A DNA stretch of 64,000 nucleotides. Source: Aerophototrophica crusticola. GTDB taxonomy: Bacteria > Pseudomonadota > Alphaproteobacteria > Azospirillales > Azospirillaceae. The stretch is from assembly GCA_001939945.1 (NCBI GenBank), contig MOEB01000010.1, forward strand, positions 62,001-126,000. The letters are read 5' to 3'. The position numbers were made by a program, and so were the translations under genes. The first letter of the stretch is position 1. Every line of letters starts with the position of its first letter. Below are positions 1-9,643 of the stretch, piece after piece. Below the pieces are notes generated by a model. The model was not told the origin of the DNA. It saw nothing but the letters and a program-made list of their open reading frames with translations, and ran no database searches.

Positions 1-440
1 TGGTGGTGGGCGGCCTGACCACCCGCAACCCCACCTCCGTCGGCCAGGAAAAGGCCCTGACCTCGGCCGAGCCCGCACAGGGCGTGCTGCGCATCACCCG
101 CCACCCCTTCCTGTGGGGCGTGGGGCTGTGGGCCCTGTCGCACCTGGTGCCCAATGGCGATCTGGGCGGCCTGCTGTTCTTCGGCACCCTGGCCGCCCTG
201 GGCATCGTCGGCGCCCTGTTGCTGGACGCCAAGAAACGGGCCGGCGGTGGGCTGGACTGGGAACGGTTCGAGCTGACCACCGGCTTCGTCCCCTTCAGCG
301 CCATCCTGGCCGGCAAGCAGAGCCTGGCCCGGGCGGCGGGGGAGTTCGGCCTGTGGCGGCTGGTCGTGGTCGTGGTGCTCTACGGCGCCCTGCTGCACCT
401 GCACCCCTGGCTGTTCGGCGTGCCGGCGATCCCGGGGTGA
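1..440 (+). CDS. NnrU family membrane protein (3' fragment)
   Basis: This is the C-terminal about 145 residues of an integral membrane protein; the 5' end lies outside the window. The reading frame is open from base 3. The stretch containing RITRHPFLWG followed by a tryptophan/leucine-rich helix and a HLVPNGD turn is typical of the NnrU family, linked to nitrite/nitric oxide respiration in some bacteria and to carotenoid or isoprenoid isomerisation by its Z-ISO relatives. Three hydrophobic segments are visible, at about 37-50, 54-74 and 118-138 of the fragment. Codon use is high-GC, like the chromosome. Which NnrU role applies cannot be told from the fragment. Confidence 0.75.
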   Translation, partial: VVGGLTTRNPTSVGQEKALTSAEPAQGVLRITRHPFLWGVGLWALSHLVPNGDLGGLLFFGTLAALGIVGALLLDAKKRAGGGLDWERFELTTGFVPFSAILAGKQSLARAAGEFGLWRLVVVVVLYGALLHLHPWLFGVPAIPG

Positions 441-522
441 AACAGGATTTGGGAGTTGACATTAGAGAAATGTTTATGGTTTGTTCGGCGCTTGCCGATT
501 GCATTTAGAATGGAGTCTCGCA

Positions 523-1020
523 GTGTTTATGGCTAATCAAATTAGATCTGACACAATTAAAAATTTGAAACCGGGAACTGTTTTTGCAAAAAGAGTGTCT
601 TCGGGATTTAAACTGTTCATGAGAGCTGTCGAAATTGGCGAGGAAGGAACTGAGACACATTGCATAATCATGTTAGACGGGGAGATGTCTAATGGGAATC
701 AATATTTCCCACTCAGCCAAACGAGAAATGATCCAGTCATATATTATCCAGATGCGTTTATTGAATTCTCGGTATTTGGTGAAAAATGGAAAATGGCAAC
801 AGATAGCTTTAGATACTCCTTTGACGTGATTTTGAGTGACGGGAGTGCGTATTTTGTTTTTGGTTATGGAATGGGCGAGATCGGTCATTTGAATATCAGC
901 ACTGGAGTTATTGATTTTTCGGAAAAGATCATTGCCAATGTCACGAGGGAATACAAAATTCTGAGCCAAAACCCGGGTGATGCCGAGCCAACGATTCTAT
1001 TCGAACGGAAAGATCAATGA
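523..1020 (+). CDS. AT-rich hypothetical protein overlapping a HigA-type gene
   Basis: This encodes a protein of about 165 residues that I do not recognise. It is much more AT-rich than every neighbour and uses A/T-ending codons, so it looks recently acquired. The sequence alternates hydrophobic and polar residues with many aromatics and suggests a beta-rich soluble domain; there is no signal peptide or membrane segment. A TGGAG at 511-515 lies 7 bases from GTG 523 and 13 from the in-frame ATG at 529, so either could be the start. Its stop overlaps the start of the HigA-like gene (ATGA at 1017), implying translational coupling. A partner toxin of a new type, or an unrelated cargo gene, are both possible. 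Confidence 0.65.
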   Translation: MFMANQIRSDTIKNLKPGTVFAKRVSSGFKLFMRAVEIGEEGTETHCIIMLDGEMSNGNQYFPLSQTRNDPVIYYPDAFIEFSVFGEKWKMATDSFRYSFDVILSDGSAYFVFGYGMGEIGHLNISTGVIDFSEKIIANVTREYKILSQNPGDAEPTILFERKDQ

Positions 1021-1364
1021 TTCCTAGTCTGAATCATGGTGCCGCGGGGCTTAATCTCCGTGCCACCGACAAATGTCCCCCGATCCATCCCGGCGAAATC
1101 CTAGCTGATGATCTTGAAGCCATAGGCATGAGTGCCTGGAAGTTCGCGGGGCACATCGGCGTGCCCCCAACAGCCATCTCGGGCCTCCTCAAAGGCAAAC
1201 GCCGGGTGGATGGAGCCATGGCCCTCCGCCTCGGCCGCGTCTTCGGGACCAGCTCCGAATACTGGGAACGGCTCCAGGCCAACTATGAGCGCAAGGTCGC
1301 GCTGGCGGAACTGGGGCCGAAGCTGGACGCGATCACGCCGTTGGTGGACAGTCCCGCCGCCTGA
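1017..1364 (+). CDS. higA: HigA family antitoxin / XRE-type regulator
   Basis: This 115-residue protein carries the HigA signature: an HPGEIL motif at about 24-29 followed by a helix-turn-helix (about 38-65) with an AISGLLKGKRRV recognition helix and the family's TSSEYWERLQANYE segment. HigA antitoxins neutralise RelE-fold HigB toxins and repress their own operon. No HigB-like gene precedes it. Instead it overlaps by four bases (ATGA) an AT-rich gene with no similarity to HigB that I can see. The first 20 residues extend beyond the usual HigA N-terminus, but no other start codon is available before the HPGE motif. It may be an orphan antitoxin, or act with the upstream gene. Confidence 0.85.
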   Translation: MIPSLNHGAAGLNLRATDKCPPIHPGEILADDLEAIGMSAWKFAGHIGVPPTAISGLLKGKRRVDGAMALRLGRVFGTSSEYWERLQANYERKVALAELGPKLDAITPLVDSPAA

Positions 1365-1436
1365 TCCCATCGCCCGGCTTCCTTCCCCGCGGCCTTCCTG
1401 CCATGCTCCCGGCAAAACACCGGGAGGATTGAGGTT

Positions 1437-3137
1437 ATGGCGGAGAGCGCTGCCGATTACGCGCCCACGGCCCGCGGCACCAACCTGTTCGAGACGGACA
1501 CCAACCTGATCCGCCTGCTGGAACGGCGGGCGCCGGAGGTGCTGGAGCGGCATGAGGAGCGGCTGGCCGACTTCGGTGCCTGGGCCGGCGGGCCCCTGGA
1601 CGCCCAGGCCGAATACACAGACCGCTTCGCGAACCCGAAGCTGGACCCCTACGGCCCAAATGGCGAGCGGACGGGCCGCGTCGTTTTCAACAGCGACTAC
1701 CTGGCCTGCCATGCGGAGGCGTACCGGCGCGGCGCCGTCGGGCTTCCTTACCTGCCCGGGGGCGACGGCAGCCACCTGCCCTGCTTCACCATGGGCTATT
1801 TGCTGTCCCACAGCGACATCGCGATCCACTGCCCGGTGACCATGACCGGGGCGGTGGCCTATGTGCTGGACAGGCTGGCCCCCAACGACGTCCGCGCCCG
1901 CTACCTGCCCGAGCTGACCCGCATGGACGGCAAGGCCCTGTCTGGCGGCACCTGGGCGACCGAACTCCACGGCGGCTCCGACGTGGGCGCCACGACGACG
2001 ACGGCCGAGCGGCGCAATGACGGCTTCCGCCTGCACGGGCTGAAGTGGTTCACCAGCAACGCCGGCTCCGGCCTGGCCCTTGCCACGGCGCGGCCGGAAG
2101 GTGGGGATGGCGGCGGGCGGGGCCTGGGCTGCTATCTGGTGCCCAGCCATTTGGACGACGGCACCCCCAACCATTACCGTCCCCGCCGACTGAAGGAGAA
2201 GGCGGGCACCCGCGGCCTCGCTACGGCCGAGCTGGACCTGAACGGCGCCTGGTGCGTGGAGGTGGCGGGGGCGCCCGACGGGCTGAAGGTGATGATGGCG
2301 GCGCTGGAGTACAGCCGCATCCACAATGCCGTGGGCAGTGCGGGGATGCACCGCCGCGCCTTCCTGGAATCCGCGGGCTGGGCCACCCACCGGTCCGCCT
2401 TCGGCCAGCCCATCCGCCGCTACCCCATGGTGCAGGACCAGCTTCTCGACATGCAGATGGAGCTGGAGGCGGGCACCGCCCTGGCCTTCGAATCGGCCCT
2501 GGCTTTCGATGCCAGCCTGTCGGACGAGGGCGCCCATGACTGGCTGCGCCTCGCCACGGCACTGGCCAAGTACCGCACGGCGGAGCAGTGCGTGAAGGCC
2601 TGCCGCCAAGCGGTGGAGATCGTCGGCGGCAACGGCTACACGGAGGAATACCCTACCGCGCGCCTGTACCGGGACTGTTTGGTCACCGCCGTGTGGGAAG
2701 GCCCGGCCAACATCCAGGCGCTGGAACTGCTGCGCCTCGTGGCCGGCAAGCGGGCGGGGGACCAAGTGTTCCTGGCCCGCGTCGGCACAATCCTGTCCGA
2801 CCTGCCCCCGGCCGCCCAGGAGCCGGCGGCGGAAGATGTCTCCGCGATCCTGGAAGGGGCGGTGGAGGAATGCAGGGCGGCGCTTTCCTACCTGCGCCAG
2901 CGCCCGGAGGAAGGGCCGCGCCATGGCCGCCGCCTGCTGGACCTGATGGCCGACACCCTGGCCGCGGCGCTGCTGTGTGAGGAGGCGGTGTACGACCTTG
3001 CCCTGGGTGACCGGCGCAAATGGCTGGTGGCCAGCCGCTTCACCCGCAAGGTGCTGGGCCGCGCCGACCCGATCACCGCGGACATCGACCCGGCGAACGC
3101 CGAGTTCGACGCCGTGCTGGCCTATGAGGCGGTGTGA
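1437..3137 (+). CDS. AidB-like acyl-CoA dehydrogenase
   Basis: This 566-residue flavoprotein of the acyl-CoA dehydrogenase superfamily is close in length and layout to E. coli AidB (about 541 residues). It has an N-terminal helical domain, a beta domain containing [18 protein letters not shown] at about 165-183, and a C-terminal helical FAD domain with [14 protein letters not shown] near 395-410. AidB-type proteins bind FAD and, in E. coli, DNA, and belong to the adaptive alkylation response. Others act as short-chain acyl-CoA dehydrogenases. A GGAGG just upstream and a GAGG nearer the ATG support the start. The gene is monocistronic, with a GC hairpin at its stop. Assignment to the AidB-like branch is good; the substrate is unknown. 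Confidence 0.85.
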   Translation: MAESAADYAPTARGTNLFETDTNLIRLLERRAPEVLERHEERLADFGAWAGGPLDAQAEYTDRFANPKLDPYGPNGERTGRVVFNSDYLACHAEAYRRGAVGLPYLPGGDGSHLPCFTMGYLLSHSDIAIHCPVTMTGAVAYVLDRLAPNDVRARYLPELTRMDGKALSGGTWATELHGGSDVGATTTTAERRNDGFRLHGLKWFTSNAGSGLALATARPEGGDGGGRGLGCYLVPSHLDDGTPNHYRPRRLKEKAGTRGLATAELDLNGAWCVEVAGAPDGLKVMMAALEYSRIHNAVGSAGMHRRAFLESAGWATHRSAFGQPIRRYPMVQDQLLDMQMELEAGTALAFESALAFDASLSDEGAHDWLRLATALAKYRTAEQCVKACRQAVEIVGGNGYTEEYPTARLYRDCLVTAVWEGPANIQALELLRLVAGKRAGDQVFLARVGTILSDLPPAAQEPAAEDVSAILEGAVEECRAALSYLRQRPEEGPRHGRRLLDLMADTLAAALLCEEAVYDLALGDRRKWLVASRFTRKVLGRADPITADIDPANAEFDAVLAYEAV

Positions 3138-3158
3138 CGGGGGGCCGCGTCCCCCGTC
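3136..3158 (+). terminator. Hairpin at the stop of the AidB-like gene
   Basis: GACGGGGG (3136-3143) pairs perfectly with CCCCCGTC (3151-3158) across a 7-base loop, starting inside the TGA stop. There is no T-run, so it would be a stem-only or Rho-assisted terminator separating this gene from hslVU. Confidence 0.4.
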
Positions 3159-3160
3159 AG

Positions 3161-3188
3161 CTTGATCCCCCCTGGCGCCTCCCCACAT
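3161..3188 (+). promoter_or_regulatory. Probable sigma-32 (heat-shock) promoter of hslVU
   Basis: CTTGATC at 3161-3167 and CCCCACAT at 3181-3188 are separated by exactly 13 bases. The RpoH consensus is CTTGAAA, 13-14 bases, CCCCATNT. The site lies 30 bases upstream of the hslV start, and hslVU is a classic RpoH target, so position and sequence agree. It has not been tested. Confidence 0.6.
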
Positions 3189-3217
3189 ACCCTGCATCGC
3201 ATCCCGACAAGGTTCCC

Positions 3218-3778
3218 ATGAGCTACCCGCACCAGCCCCACGACCCCATCCAGTGGCACGGCACCACCATCATCTGCGTCCGCAAGGGCGGGCAGGTGGT
3301 CATCGCCGGCGACGGCCAGGTCTCCATGGGGCAGACCGTGATGAAGTCCAACGCCAAGAAGGTGCGCCGCCTGGCCGGTGGGTCCGTGATGGCCGGCTTC
3401 GCCGGCGCCACCGCCGACGCCTTCGCCCTGTTCGAGCGGCTGGAGGCCAAGCTGGAGCAGCATCCGGGCCAGCTAACCCGCGCGGCGGTGGAGATGGCGA
3501 AGGACTGGCGCACCGACCGGTACCTGCGCCGGCTGGAGGCCATGATGGCCGTGGCCGACCGCGACGTCTCCCTGGTCATCACCGGCAACGGCGACGTGCT
3601 GGAGCCGGAGGACGGCATCATCGCCATCGGCTCCGGCGGCAACTACGCCCTGGCCGCCGCCCGGGCGCTGGCCGACCGCGAGGACATGGACGCCGAGGCC
3701 ATCGCCCGCAAGGCCATGAAGATCGCCGCGGACATCTGCGTCTACACGAACAACTCCCTGACGTTGGAAAAGATCTGA
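3218..3778 (+). CDS. hslV: ATP-dependent protease, proteolytic subunit HslV
   Basis: HslV is the threonine peptidase of the HslVU (ClpYQ) protease. It forms a double hexameric ring that degrades unfolded proteins fed by HslU. From ATG 3218 the product is 186 residues, near the usual 175-185. Residues 16-17 are the TT pair that becomes the mature N-terminus, with T16 the nucleophile after removal of a 15-residue propeptide. The [13 protein letters not shown] block and the [14 protein letters not shown] motif are family hallmarks. An upstream in-frame extension exists but would exceed the family length and overlap the promoter. hslU follows after 4 bases. Confidence 0.97.
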   Translation: MSYPHQPHDPIQWHGTTIICVRKGGQVVIAGDGQVSMGQTVMKSNAKKVRRLAGGSVMAGFAGATADAFALFERLEAKLEQHPGQLTRAAVEMAKDWRTDRYLRRLEAMMAVADRDVSLVITGNGDVLEPEDGIIAIGSGGNYALAAARALADREDMDAEAIARKAMKIAADICVYTNNSLTLEKI

Positions 3779-3782
3779 GCCC

Positions 3783-5099
3783 ATGACGGCCTTCTCCCCC
3801 CGCGAGATCGTCTCCGAACTCGACCGCTTCATCGTCGGCCAGCAGGACGCCAAGCGCGCCGTGGCCATCGCGCTGCGCAACCGCTGGCGCCGGCAGCAGC
3901 TCCAGAGCCCCCTGAAGGAGGAGGTGCTGCCCAAGAACATCCTGATGATCGGCCCCACCGGCGTCGGCAAGACGGAGATCGCCCGGCGCCTTGCCAAGCT
4001 GGCGGCGGCCCCCTTCCTGAAGGTGGAGGCGACCAAGTTCACCGAGGTCGGCTATGTGGGCCGCGACGTGGAGCAGATCGTCCGCGACCTGGTGGAGATC
4101 GCCATCGGCCTGACCAAGGAGAAGCTCCGCAAGGAGGTGGCGGGCAAGGCCGAGCTGCGGGCGGAGGACCGGGTGCTGGACGCCCTGTGCGGCACCGACA
4201 GCCGGCCAGAGACGCGGGCCAAGTTCCGCAAGATGCTGCGGGAAGGCACGCTGAACGACAAGGAGATCGAGGTCCAGGTGGCGGACAGCGCCGTGCCTGG
4301 GCTGCCGACCTTCGACATACCGGGCATGCCCGGCTCCCAGATGGGCATGGTCAACCTTGGCGACATTTTCGGCAAGGCGCTCGGTGGCGGCCGGACCAAG
4401 ACACGCCGCATGACCGTGGCGGAGAGCTACGACGTGCTGATGGCGGAGGAGTCGGACAAGCTGCTGGACCAGGAAAAGGTGGTGGCGGAGGCGATCCACA
4501 CCACCGAGCAGTCCGGCATCGTCTTCCTGGATGAAATCGACAAGATCACCGCCCGCTCGGAGCACCGGGGCGGGGCCGACGTCAGCCGTGAGGGCGTGCA
4601 GCGCGACCTGCTCCCCCTGATCGAGGGCACTACGGTCAACACCAAGCATGGCCCGGTGAAGACCGACCACATCCTGTTCATCGCGTCCGGCGCCTTCCAC
4701 ATCGCCAAGCCCAGCGACCTGCTGCCGGAGTTGCAGGGCCGCCTGCCCATCCGGGTCAACCTCCAGCCCCTGACCCGCGACGACTTCCGCCGCATCCTGA
4801 CGGAGCCGGAGGCGTCGCTGATCAAGCAGTACGTGGCCCTGATGAAGACGGAAGAGGTGGAGCTGGTCTTCACCGACGACAGCATCGACGAGCTGGCCAC
4901 CCTGGCGGCGGAGATCAACCGGACGGTGGAGAACATCGGCGCCCGCCGCCTGCACACGGTGCTGGAGCGCCTGCTGGAGGAGATCAGCTTCAGCGCCACC
5001 GAGAAGGGCGGCCAGACCATCACCATCGACGCGGCCTATGTCCGCGCCCAGCTCCAGGGCCTGGCGCAGAACACCGACCTGAGCAAGTTCATCCTGTAG
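3783..5099 (+). CDS. hslU: ATP-dependent protease, ATPase subunit HslU
   Basis: HslU is the AAA+ unfoldase that recognises, unfolds and translocates substrates into HslV. The 438-residue length is typical. The Walker A motif GPTGVGKT lies at 57-64 and Walker B ([10 protein letters not shown]) near 247-256. Between them is the family-specific I-domain of about 110-240. The C-terminus ends in LSKFIL, the tail that docks between HslV subunits and activates the protease. It is the second gene of the hslVU operon and is likely induced by heat through the promoter at 3161. Confidence 0.97.
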   Translation: MTAFSPREIVSELDRFIVGQQDAKRAVAIALRNRWRRQQLQSPLKEEVLPKNILMIGPTGVGKTEIARRLAKLAAAPFLKVEATKFTEVGYVGRDVEQIVRDLVEIAIGLTKEKLRKEVAGKAELRAEDRVLDALCGTDSRPETRAKFRKMLREGTLNDKEIEVQVADSAVPGLPTFDIPGMPGSQMGMVNLGDIFGKALGGGRTKTRRMTVAESYDVLMAEESDKLLDQEKVVAEAIHTTEQSGIVFLDEIDKITARSEHRGGADVSREGVQRDLLPLIEGTTVNTKHGPVKTDHILFIASGAFHIAKPSDLLPELQGRLPIRVNLQPLTRDDFRRILTEPEASLIKQYVALMKTEEVELVFTDDSIDELATLAAEINRTVENIGARRLHTVLERLLEEISFSATEKGGQTITIDAAYVRAQLQGLAQNTDLSKFIL

Positions 5100-5125
5100 T
5101 GCCGGGCGCCGTCCGTGGGACAAGA

Positions 5126-5266
5126 TTTTCACGGACGGCACGGACATGCCACGGATATCCACGGACGGGAAGAATTGCCTTCGGCATGATGCCGCTCCAC
5201 CCGAGCGCCGCAGGCAGCCTTATTTTGTCCGTGCTGTCCGTGGAGTGTCCGTGCCGTCCGTGAAAA
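5126..5266 (+). repeat. CACGGAC-type inverted repeat element, copy 1
   Basis: A 20-bp perfect inverted repeat, TTTTCACGGACGGCACGGAC (5126-5145) against its complement at 5247-5266, continues inward as a degenerate array of CACGGAC heptamers on both sides of a loop of about 55 bases. Related elements occur at 41891-42315 and 61237-61382. It sits between the ends of the convergent genes hslU and the glycerophosphodiesterase, so it could also act as a bidirectional terminator. Confidence 0.8.
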
Positions 5267-5279
5267 CGGGCCCCACGCC

Positions 5280-6152
5280 TCACACCCTCGCCTTCACCAG
5301 CGCCTCCGGCGTGTCGGTGAACACGCCCGTCACGCCCCAGCCCAGCACTTCCTTGGCCGCCGCCGGGTTGTTGACGGTGTAGGCCAGCACGGGCCGGCCG
5401 GTGGCGCGGTACTCGGCGATGGTCTGCGCCGTCTCCCGCCTTGCATTCACGTGGATGGTGGCGGCGCCCAGCGCGTCGGCCTGGGCGGCCCAGTCGGCGG
5501 GGCGGCGGTCCACCAGGTAGCCGATGGGCCAGGCGGGCACCACTTGGCGGGCCATGGAGAGTGCTAGCGGGTCGAAGCTGCTGACCAGGGGCGGGGGCCG
5601 GTCCTGGGGCCAGATGCCCAGGGCCATGGACAGGGCGATGCCCGCCGTCTCCTCCGCCCGGCCGGGGCAGGGCTTGATCTCTAGGTTGATGCCCAGGCCC
5701 AATTCCAGGCACAGCTCCAGCGTCTCCGACAGGGCGGCCACCCGCTCCCCCTTGAAGGCGGGGTGGAACCAGCCGCCGGCATCCAGCTTGCGCAGCTCCT
5801 CGAAGCTGCGGGCCGATACGGGGCCCTTGGCGTCCGTGGTGCGGTCCAGCCGGTCGTCATGCATCAGGATCGGCACGCCGTCGGCGGACAGCTTGACGTC
5901 CACCTCCACCCAACTGGCGCCCTGGGCCGCCGCCACGCGGATGGAAACCAGCGTGTTCTCCGGCGCGTGCTTGGCGGCACCACGGTGGCCGATGATGCGG
6001 GGCAGGGCCAGCTCGGCGGATGGGCCCGGCGCTGATGCCGGCAACGGGGCCGGGGCGCCAGGGGGTGCGTCCGCCGGCGGTGGGGCGGCGCCCGTCTGGC
6101 CGGGGGCGCGGGGCTTGGACAGGGCCGGGAGGACCCGGTGCAGGAACCTCAC
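5280..6152 (-). CDS. Glycerophosphodiester phosphodiesterase
   Basis: This hydrolyses glycerophosphodiesters to glycerol-3-phosphate and an alcohol. The 290-residue product has a proline/alanine-rich N-terminal stretch (about 15-48) before the catalytic TIM barrel. GHRG is at 55-58, the APENT metal site near 63-67, VEVDVKLSADGVPILMHDD at about 82-100 supplies the acidic metal ligands and second catalytic His, and LEIKP follows. I chose GTG 6152, which overlaps the TGA of the upstream gene (GTGA). A longer frame from 6206 would run well into that gene. The first 13 residues may form a weak signal or membrane anchor. Confidence 0.88.
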   Translation of the reverse strand: MRFLHRVLPALSKPRAPGQTGAAPPPADAPPGAPAPLPASAPGPSAELALPRIIGHRGAAKHAPENTLVSIRVAAAQGASWVEVDVKLSADGVPILMHDDRLDRTTDAKGPVSARSFEELRKLDAGGWFHPAFKGERVAALSETLELCLELGLGINLEIKPCPGRAEETAGIALSMALGIWPQDRPPPLVSSFDPLALSMARQVVPAWPIGYLVDRRPADWAAQADALGAATIHVNARRETAQTIAEYRATGRPVLAYTVNNPAAAKEVLGWGVTGVFTDTPEALVKARV

Positions 6153-6574
6153 TCCAGCCCCATGCTCTTGGCCATGGTCAGGACCTCCCGGCAGGGCTCC
6201 AGCCACATGCGGTACAGGGGGCTGTCCTGGGCCAGCACCTCGGTGGCTTGGCTGCGGGCCGTCTCCAGCTCCTTCTCCACCGCCGCGGGCTCGGGCCCGT
6301 TCCGCTGGGCGGCCTGGAAGGCGACGGAGCGGTAGGCGCGGGCGCGACCCTCGATGTTGGGGGCCGTGTCCGGCTCCACCCGCTTGGCATGCTGGGCCAG
6401 GGCCTCATGCAGCCCGCCGCAACGGGCGGCAGAGATGCTCAACAGCTTCCACTGGGCCGGGGGCACGTCGGGCAGGACGTTGTCCGAGGGGGCCGGTTGG
6501 GCCTGGGCTTGGGCCAGGGCGGGCAGCGGGGTGAAGGCAAGCAGGCAGGCGGTCACGAGGGCAGTGCGTCGCAT
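6149..6574 (-). CDS. Secreted hypothetical protein
   Basis: This 141-residue protein is predicted to be periplasmic. Residues 1-23 form a clear Sec signal (MRRTALV, hydrophobic core, then PALAQA). The mature part is helical and charged, with two cysteines near 49 and 128 that could form a disulphide. I recognise no family. ATG 6574 is preceded by AGGA at suitable spacing; an upstream in-frame start would bury the signal peptide. The 3' end overlaps the glycerophosphodiesterase start by four bases, so the two are probably co-translated. Confidence 0.7.
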   Translation of the reverse strand: MRRTALVTACLLAFTPLPALAQAQAQPAPSDNVLPDVPPAQWKLLSISAARCGGLHEALAQHAKRVEPDTAPNIEGRARAYRSVAFQAAQRNGPEPAAVEKELETARSQATEVLAQDSPLYRMWLEPCREVLTMAKSMGLE

Positions 6575-6760
6575 CGGGTGTCCTGGATGCTGCGGGTCCA
6601 CAGGATTAAGGACCATACCCGAGGGAGGGGCAAAGGGCGATAGGGGGTGCGCAGCCTATCCGGTCGGGTGGGGGCGCCTGTGCCGGCAAGCGTCGGCCGG
6701 ACGGGGGCGTGTTCCCGACACGGGGTGCCAAACGGGAACTGCCACAGGATAGGGAAAGGG

Positions 6761-7171
6761 TTACTGCACCTTGCCCGTCTGCAAGGTACCGGTGACGCTG
6801 CCGCCGTCGGCGATGGCGATGCGGCCATAGCGGATGGTGCCGTCCACCTGGCCGGTCTCTCCCACGGACAGGGTGCCGGTGATCTCCAGCGTGCCGGTGG
6901 CGCGGCCGTTGACGCGCATGGTCTCCACCTTGGCGGTGCCCTCGAAGTGGCCGCCCTCGGCGATCTCCAGGATCTTGATCTCGGTCAGGGTCACGTCCAC
7001 CAGCCGGCCGGCCACATGCAGCGTGTGGCAATGGCTGATCTTCGCCCCCTCGATCCGCGCCTCGGTGGAGATGGTGGTGATGCCGCCGGTGGAGGGGCCG
7101 GTGCTCACGGACTCTGCCGCACCGTTCAGGCCGGGGCGCTGGAAGGACCGCGGATCCAGGATGTCGCTCAT
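6761..7171 (-). CDS. Bactofilin family cytoskeletal protein
   Basis: This 136-residue protein has a disordered N-terminus (1-30) followed by a bactofilin/DUF583 core of short beta repeats from about 33 to 130, for example HVAGRLVDVTLTEIKILEIA and GTLSVGETGQVDGTI. Bactofilins polymerise without nucleotides into right-handed beta-helical filaments that position cell-wall or polar machinery. Many are membrane-linked through a short N-terminal motif, which is not obvious here. The usual partner, an M23 peptidase (LmdC type), is not adjacent. GGGAG lies about 10 bases before the ATG. Confidence 0.85.
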   Translation of the reverse strand: MSDILDPRSFQRPGLNGAAESVSTGPSTGGITTISTEARIEGAKISHCHTLHVAGRLVDVTLTEIKILEIAEGGHFEGTAKVETMRVNGRATGTLEITGTLSVGETGQVDGTIRYGRIAIADGGSVTGTLQTGKVQ

Positions 7172-7325
7172 CGGTACACGCTCTCCCCCTCGGCGCCGGC
7201 TCCCGACCGGGCCTCCCTCGTCAGGGTGATAGTGATACGGCGAACGGGTTAAATCCGCAACGCCTGTTGCCCCTTCCGGGGGCGGATGTCACGGAACCGG
7301 GGGAGCGTGGCGGTTCCCCGGATCT

Positions 7326-7415
7326 GGCTTCCGGTTCTTGGAAGCCCGGTCCGGCGACGACGGCCGCCGCGCGGGCCCCCCTCGCGCAAAGCATGGGCGC
7401 CCGGCGCTTGAGGGA
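7326..7415 (+). repeat. Multi-hairpin element, degenerate copy (family of four)
   Basis: The order of parts matches the copies at 20733, 54439 and 59168: a first hairpin (GGCTTCC 7326-7332 with GGAAGCC 7340-7346), CCGGCGAC, a GC stem, GCGCG/CGCGC, CAAAGC, then GGCGCCCGGCGCTTGAGGG. It lies in the 385-base gap between the divergent bactofilin and argD genes. The sequence is decayed but the architecture is kept. I see no gene in this gap. Confidence 0.6.
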
Positions 7416-7556
7416 ACTGCCTAGGACCCCAGGGCACGGGTGCGTTGCGGTCCCCCGCGTTGACAGGGGGCGCCGCAGCGCACAATCTCCGTCCTTTCCT
7501 GCGGATTTTCGAAGGATTTGCGCCGCGGGAACAGGCTTTTGAAGGAGTACGGTCCG

Positions 7557-8729
7557 GTGATCCCTGTCGTGATGCCCACCTATGCCCGCATCGACGTGGT
7601 GTTCGAGCGGGGCGAAGGCGCGTATCTGTGGGATACCACGGGCCGACGATTCCTGGACTTCACCAGCGGCATCGCGGTGAACGCCCTCGGCCACGCGCAT
7701 CCTTACCTGGTGCAGAAGCTGACCGAGCAGGCGCACAAGCTCTGGCACACCAGCAACCTGTTCCGGGTGGCGGGGCAGGAAAGCCTGGCCAAGCGGCTGA
7801 CGGAGCTGACCTTCGCCGACACGGTGTTCTTCACCAACTCGGGCGTGGAAGCGTGGGAATGCGCGGTCAAGGTGGTGCGCAAGTACCAGCATGACACCGG
7901 CCATCCGGAGAAGACCCGCTTCATCGTCGCCGGCGGCGCCTTCCACGGGCGCAGCACCACGGCCATCGCTGCCGCCAAGTCGGAAAAGATGGTGGGCGGC
8001 TTCGGCCCCCTGCTGGACGCCTTCGACCAGGTGGCGTTCGACAATCTGAATGAGCTGCGCGCCGCCATCACGCCCCAGACCGCCGCCATCATGGTGGAGC
8101 CCATCCTGGGCGAGGGCGGCATCCGCCCGGCCAGCGTGGAATATTTGCGCGCCCTGCGGGAGACGGCGGACGAGTTCGGCCTGTTGCTGGTGTTCGATGA
8201 GATCCAGTCGGGCGTGGGCCGCACCGGCAGGCTGTTCGCCCATGAATGGGCAGGCATCACCCCAGACGTGATGCCCATCGCCAAGGGCATCGGCGGCGGC
8301 TTCCCCGTAGGCGCCTGCCTGGCGACGGAGAAGGCGGCCGTGGGCATGGTCCCCGGCACCCATGGCAGCACCTTCGGCGGCAACCCCCTGGCCATGGCCG
8401 TGGGCAACGCCGTGCTGGACGTGGTCACCGCCCCCGGCTTCCTGGAGCAGGTGCAGGCCACCGGCGCCAAGCTGGAGGCAGCGCTGAAGGGGCTGGTGGA
8501 ACGGCACCCGGGCGTGCTGGCGGAGGCCCGCGGCAAGGGCCTGATGCTGGGGCTGAAGTGCGTCACCCCCAACGCGGAGCTGGTGACCCGGCTGCGCGAC
8601 AACGGCCTGCTGGTGGTCGCCGCCGCCGACAACGTCATCCGCGTCCTGCCGCCCCTGACCATCGGCGACGCGGAGATCGCGGAGGCCGTCTCCATCATCG
8701 ACAAGACCTGCCGGGAGGTGCTGGCATGA
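7557..8729 (+). CDS. argD: Acetylornithine aminotransferase
   Basis: This class III PLP aminotransferase converts N-acetylglutamate semialdehyde to N-acetylornithine in arginine synthesis, and often also serves lysine synthesis as succinyl-DAP aminotransferase. The product is 390 residues from GTG 7557. GAAGGAG at 7541-7547 favours this start over an upstream in-frame one. The [10 protein letters not shown] motif, [13 protein letters not shown] and the PLP lysine at about 243 ([15 protein letters not shown]) are all present. It overlaps argF by ATGA, and argD-argF-hslO is a common alphaproteobacterial order. Confidence 0.96.
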   Translation: MIPVVMPTYARIDVVFERGEGAYLWDTTGRRFLDFTSGIAVNALGHAHPYLVQKLTEQAHKLWHTSNLFRVAGQESLAKRLTELTFADTVFFTNSGVEAWECAVKVVRKYQHDTGHPEKTRFIVAGGAFHGRSTTAIAAAKSEKMVGGFGPLLDAFDQVAFDNLNELRAAITPQTAAIMVEPILGEGGIRPASVEYLRALRETADEFGLLLVFDEIQSGVGRTGRLFAHEWAGITPDVMPIAKGIGGGFPVGACLATEKAAVGMVPGTHGSTFGGNPLAMAVGNAVLDVVTAPGFLEQVQATGAKLEAALKGLVERHPGVLAEARGKGLMLGLKCVTPNAELVTRLRDNGLLVVAAADNVIRVLPPLTIGDAEIAEAVSIIDKTCREVLA

Positions 8730-9643
8730 GCCCGGCAAAGAAGGTTCGCCATTTCCTGGACATCCACCAGCATGACACCGCGGCCCTCCGCGGCATGCTG
8801 GACCACGCGGCGGTGCTGAAGCGGTCGAAGGGCCACGCGAAGCCCTTCGCCGGCAAGACCCTGGCCCTGATCTTCGAGAAGCCCAGCACCCGCACCCGGG
8901 TCAGCTTCGAGGTGGGCATGCGCCAGCTGGGCGGGGAGGTGGTCACCCTCACCGGCAAGGAGATCCAGCTCGGCCATGGGGAGACCATCGCCGACACGGG
9001 CCGCGTGCTGTCGCGCTTCGTGGACGTGATCATGCTGCGCACGGACGACGAGGCGAAGCTGCACGAGCTGGCGTCCTGCGCCACGGTGCCGGTGATCAAC
9101 GGCCTGACGGATGTCAGCCACCCCTGCCAGATCATGGCCGACATCCTGACCTTCGAGGAGCGGAAGGGCTCCATCGAGGGCAAGGTGGTCTGCTGGTCCG
9201 GCGACGCCAACAATGTCTGCCAGAGCTGGATCCACGCGGCGGTGCGCTTCGACTTCGAGCTGCGCATCGCCTGCCCGGACGAGCTGCGCCCCACCGACGC
9301 GACCCTGGACTGGGTCCGGGCGGAGGGCAAGGGCAAGGTCATCGTCTCCACCGACGCCGCCGCCATGGCCAGGGGCGCGGACGCCATCGTGACCGACACC
9401 TGGGTCAGCATGCACCACGCGGACGGGGAGCGGCGGCACAACCTGCTGAAACCCTACCAGGTCAACGAACAGTTGATGGCATTGGCGAAACCAGACGCCA
9501 TATTCATGCACTGTCTCCCCGCCCACCGCGGCGAGGAGGTCTCTGCCTGTGTCATGGACGGGCCCCAGTCGGTCATCTGGGACGAGGCGGAGAACCGGAT
9601 GCACGCCCAGAAGGGCATTTTGAGCTGGTGCCTGAATACATGA
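8726..9643 (+). CDS. argF: Ornithine carbamoyltransferase
   Basis: This makes citrulline from ornithine and carbamoyl phosphate. The 305-residue product has the carbamoyl-phosphate motif STRTR at 54-58, HPCQ near 132, the ornithine loop (DTWVSMHH region) and the HCLP motif near 265. The start ATG 8726 overlaps the argD stop, and the stop overlaps the hslO start, so the three genes are tightly coupled. The same frame is open far upstream through argD, but this is an out-of-frame artefact. Confidence 0.96.
   Translation: MSPAKKVRHFLDIHQHDTAALRGMLDHAAVLKRSKGHAKPFAGKTLALIFEKPSTRTRVSFEVGMRQLGGEVVTLTGKEIQLGHGETIADTGRVLSRFVDVIMLRTDDEAKLHELASCATVPVINGLTDVSHPCQIMADILTFEERKGSIEGKVVCWSGDANNVCQSWIHAAVRFDFELRIACPDELRPTDATLDWVRAEGKGKVIVSTDAAAMARGADAIVTDTWVSMHHADGERRHNLLKPYQVNEQLMALAKPDAIFMHCLPAHRGEEVSACVMDGPQSVIWDEAENRMHAQKGILSWCLNT

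Noticed and set aside
1101-3197. Long open frame on the minus strand opposite the AidB-like gene
   Set aside because: Low-complexity Gly/Ala/Arg/His/Gln-rich product typical of the antisense frame of a high-GC gene; the + strand gene has clear family motifs.
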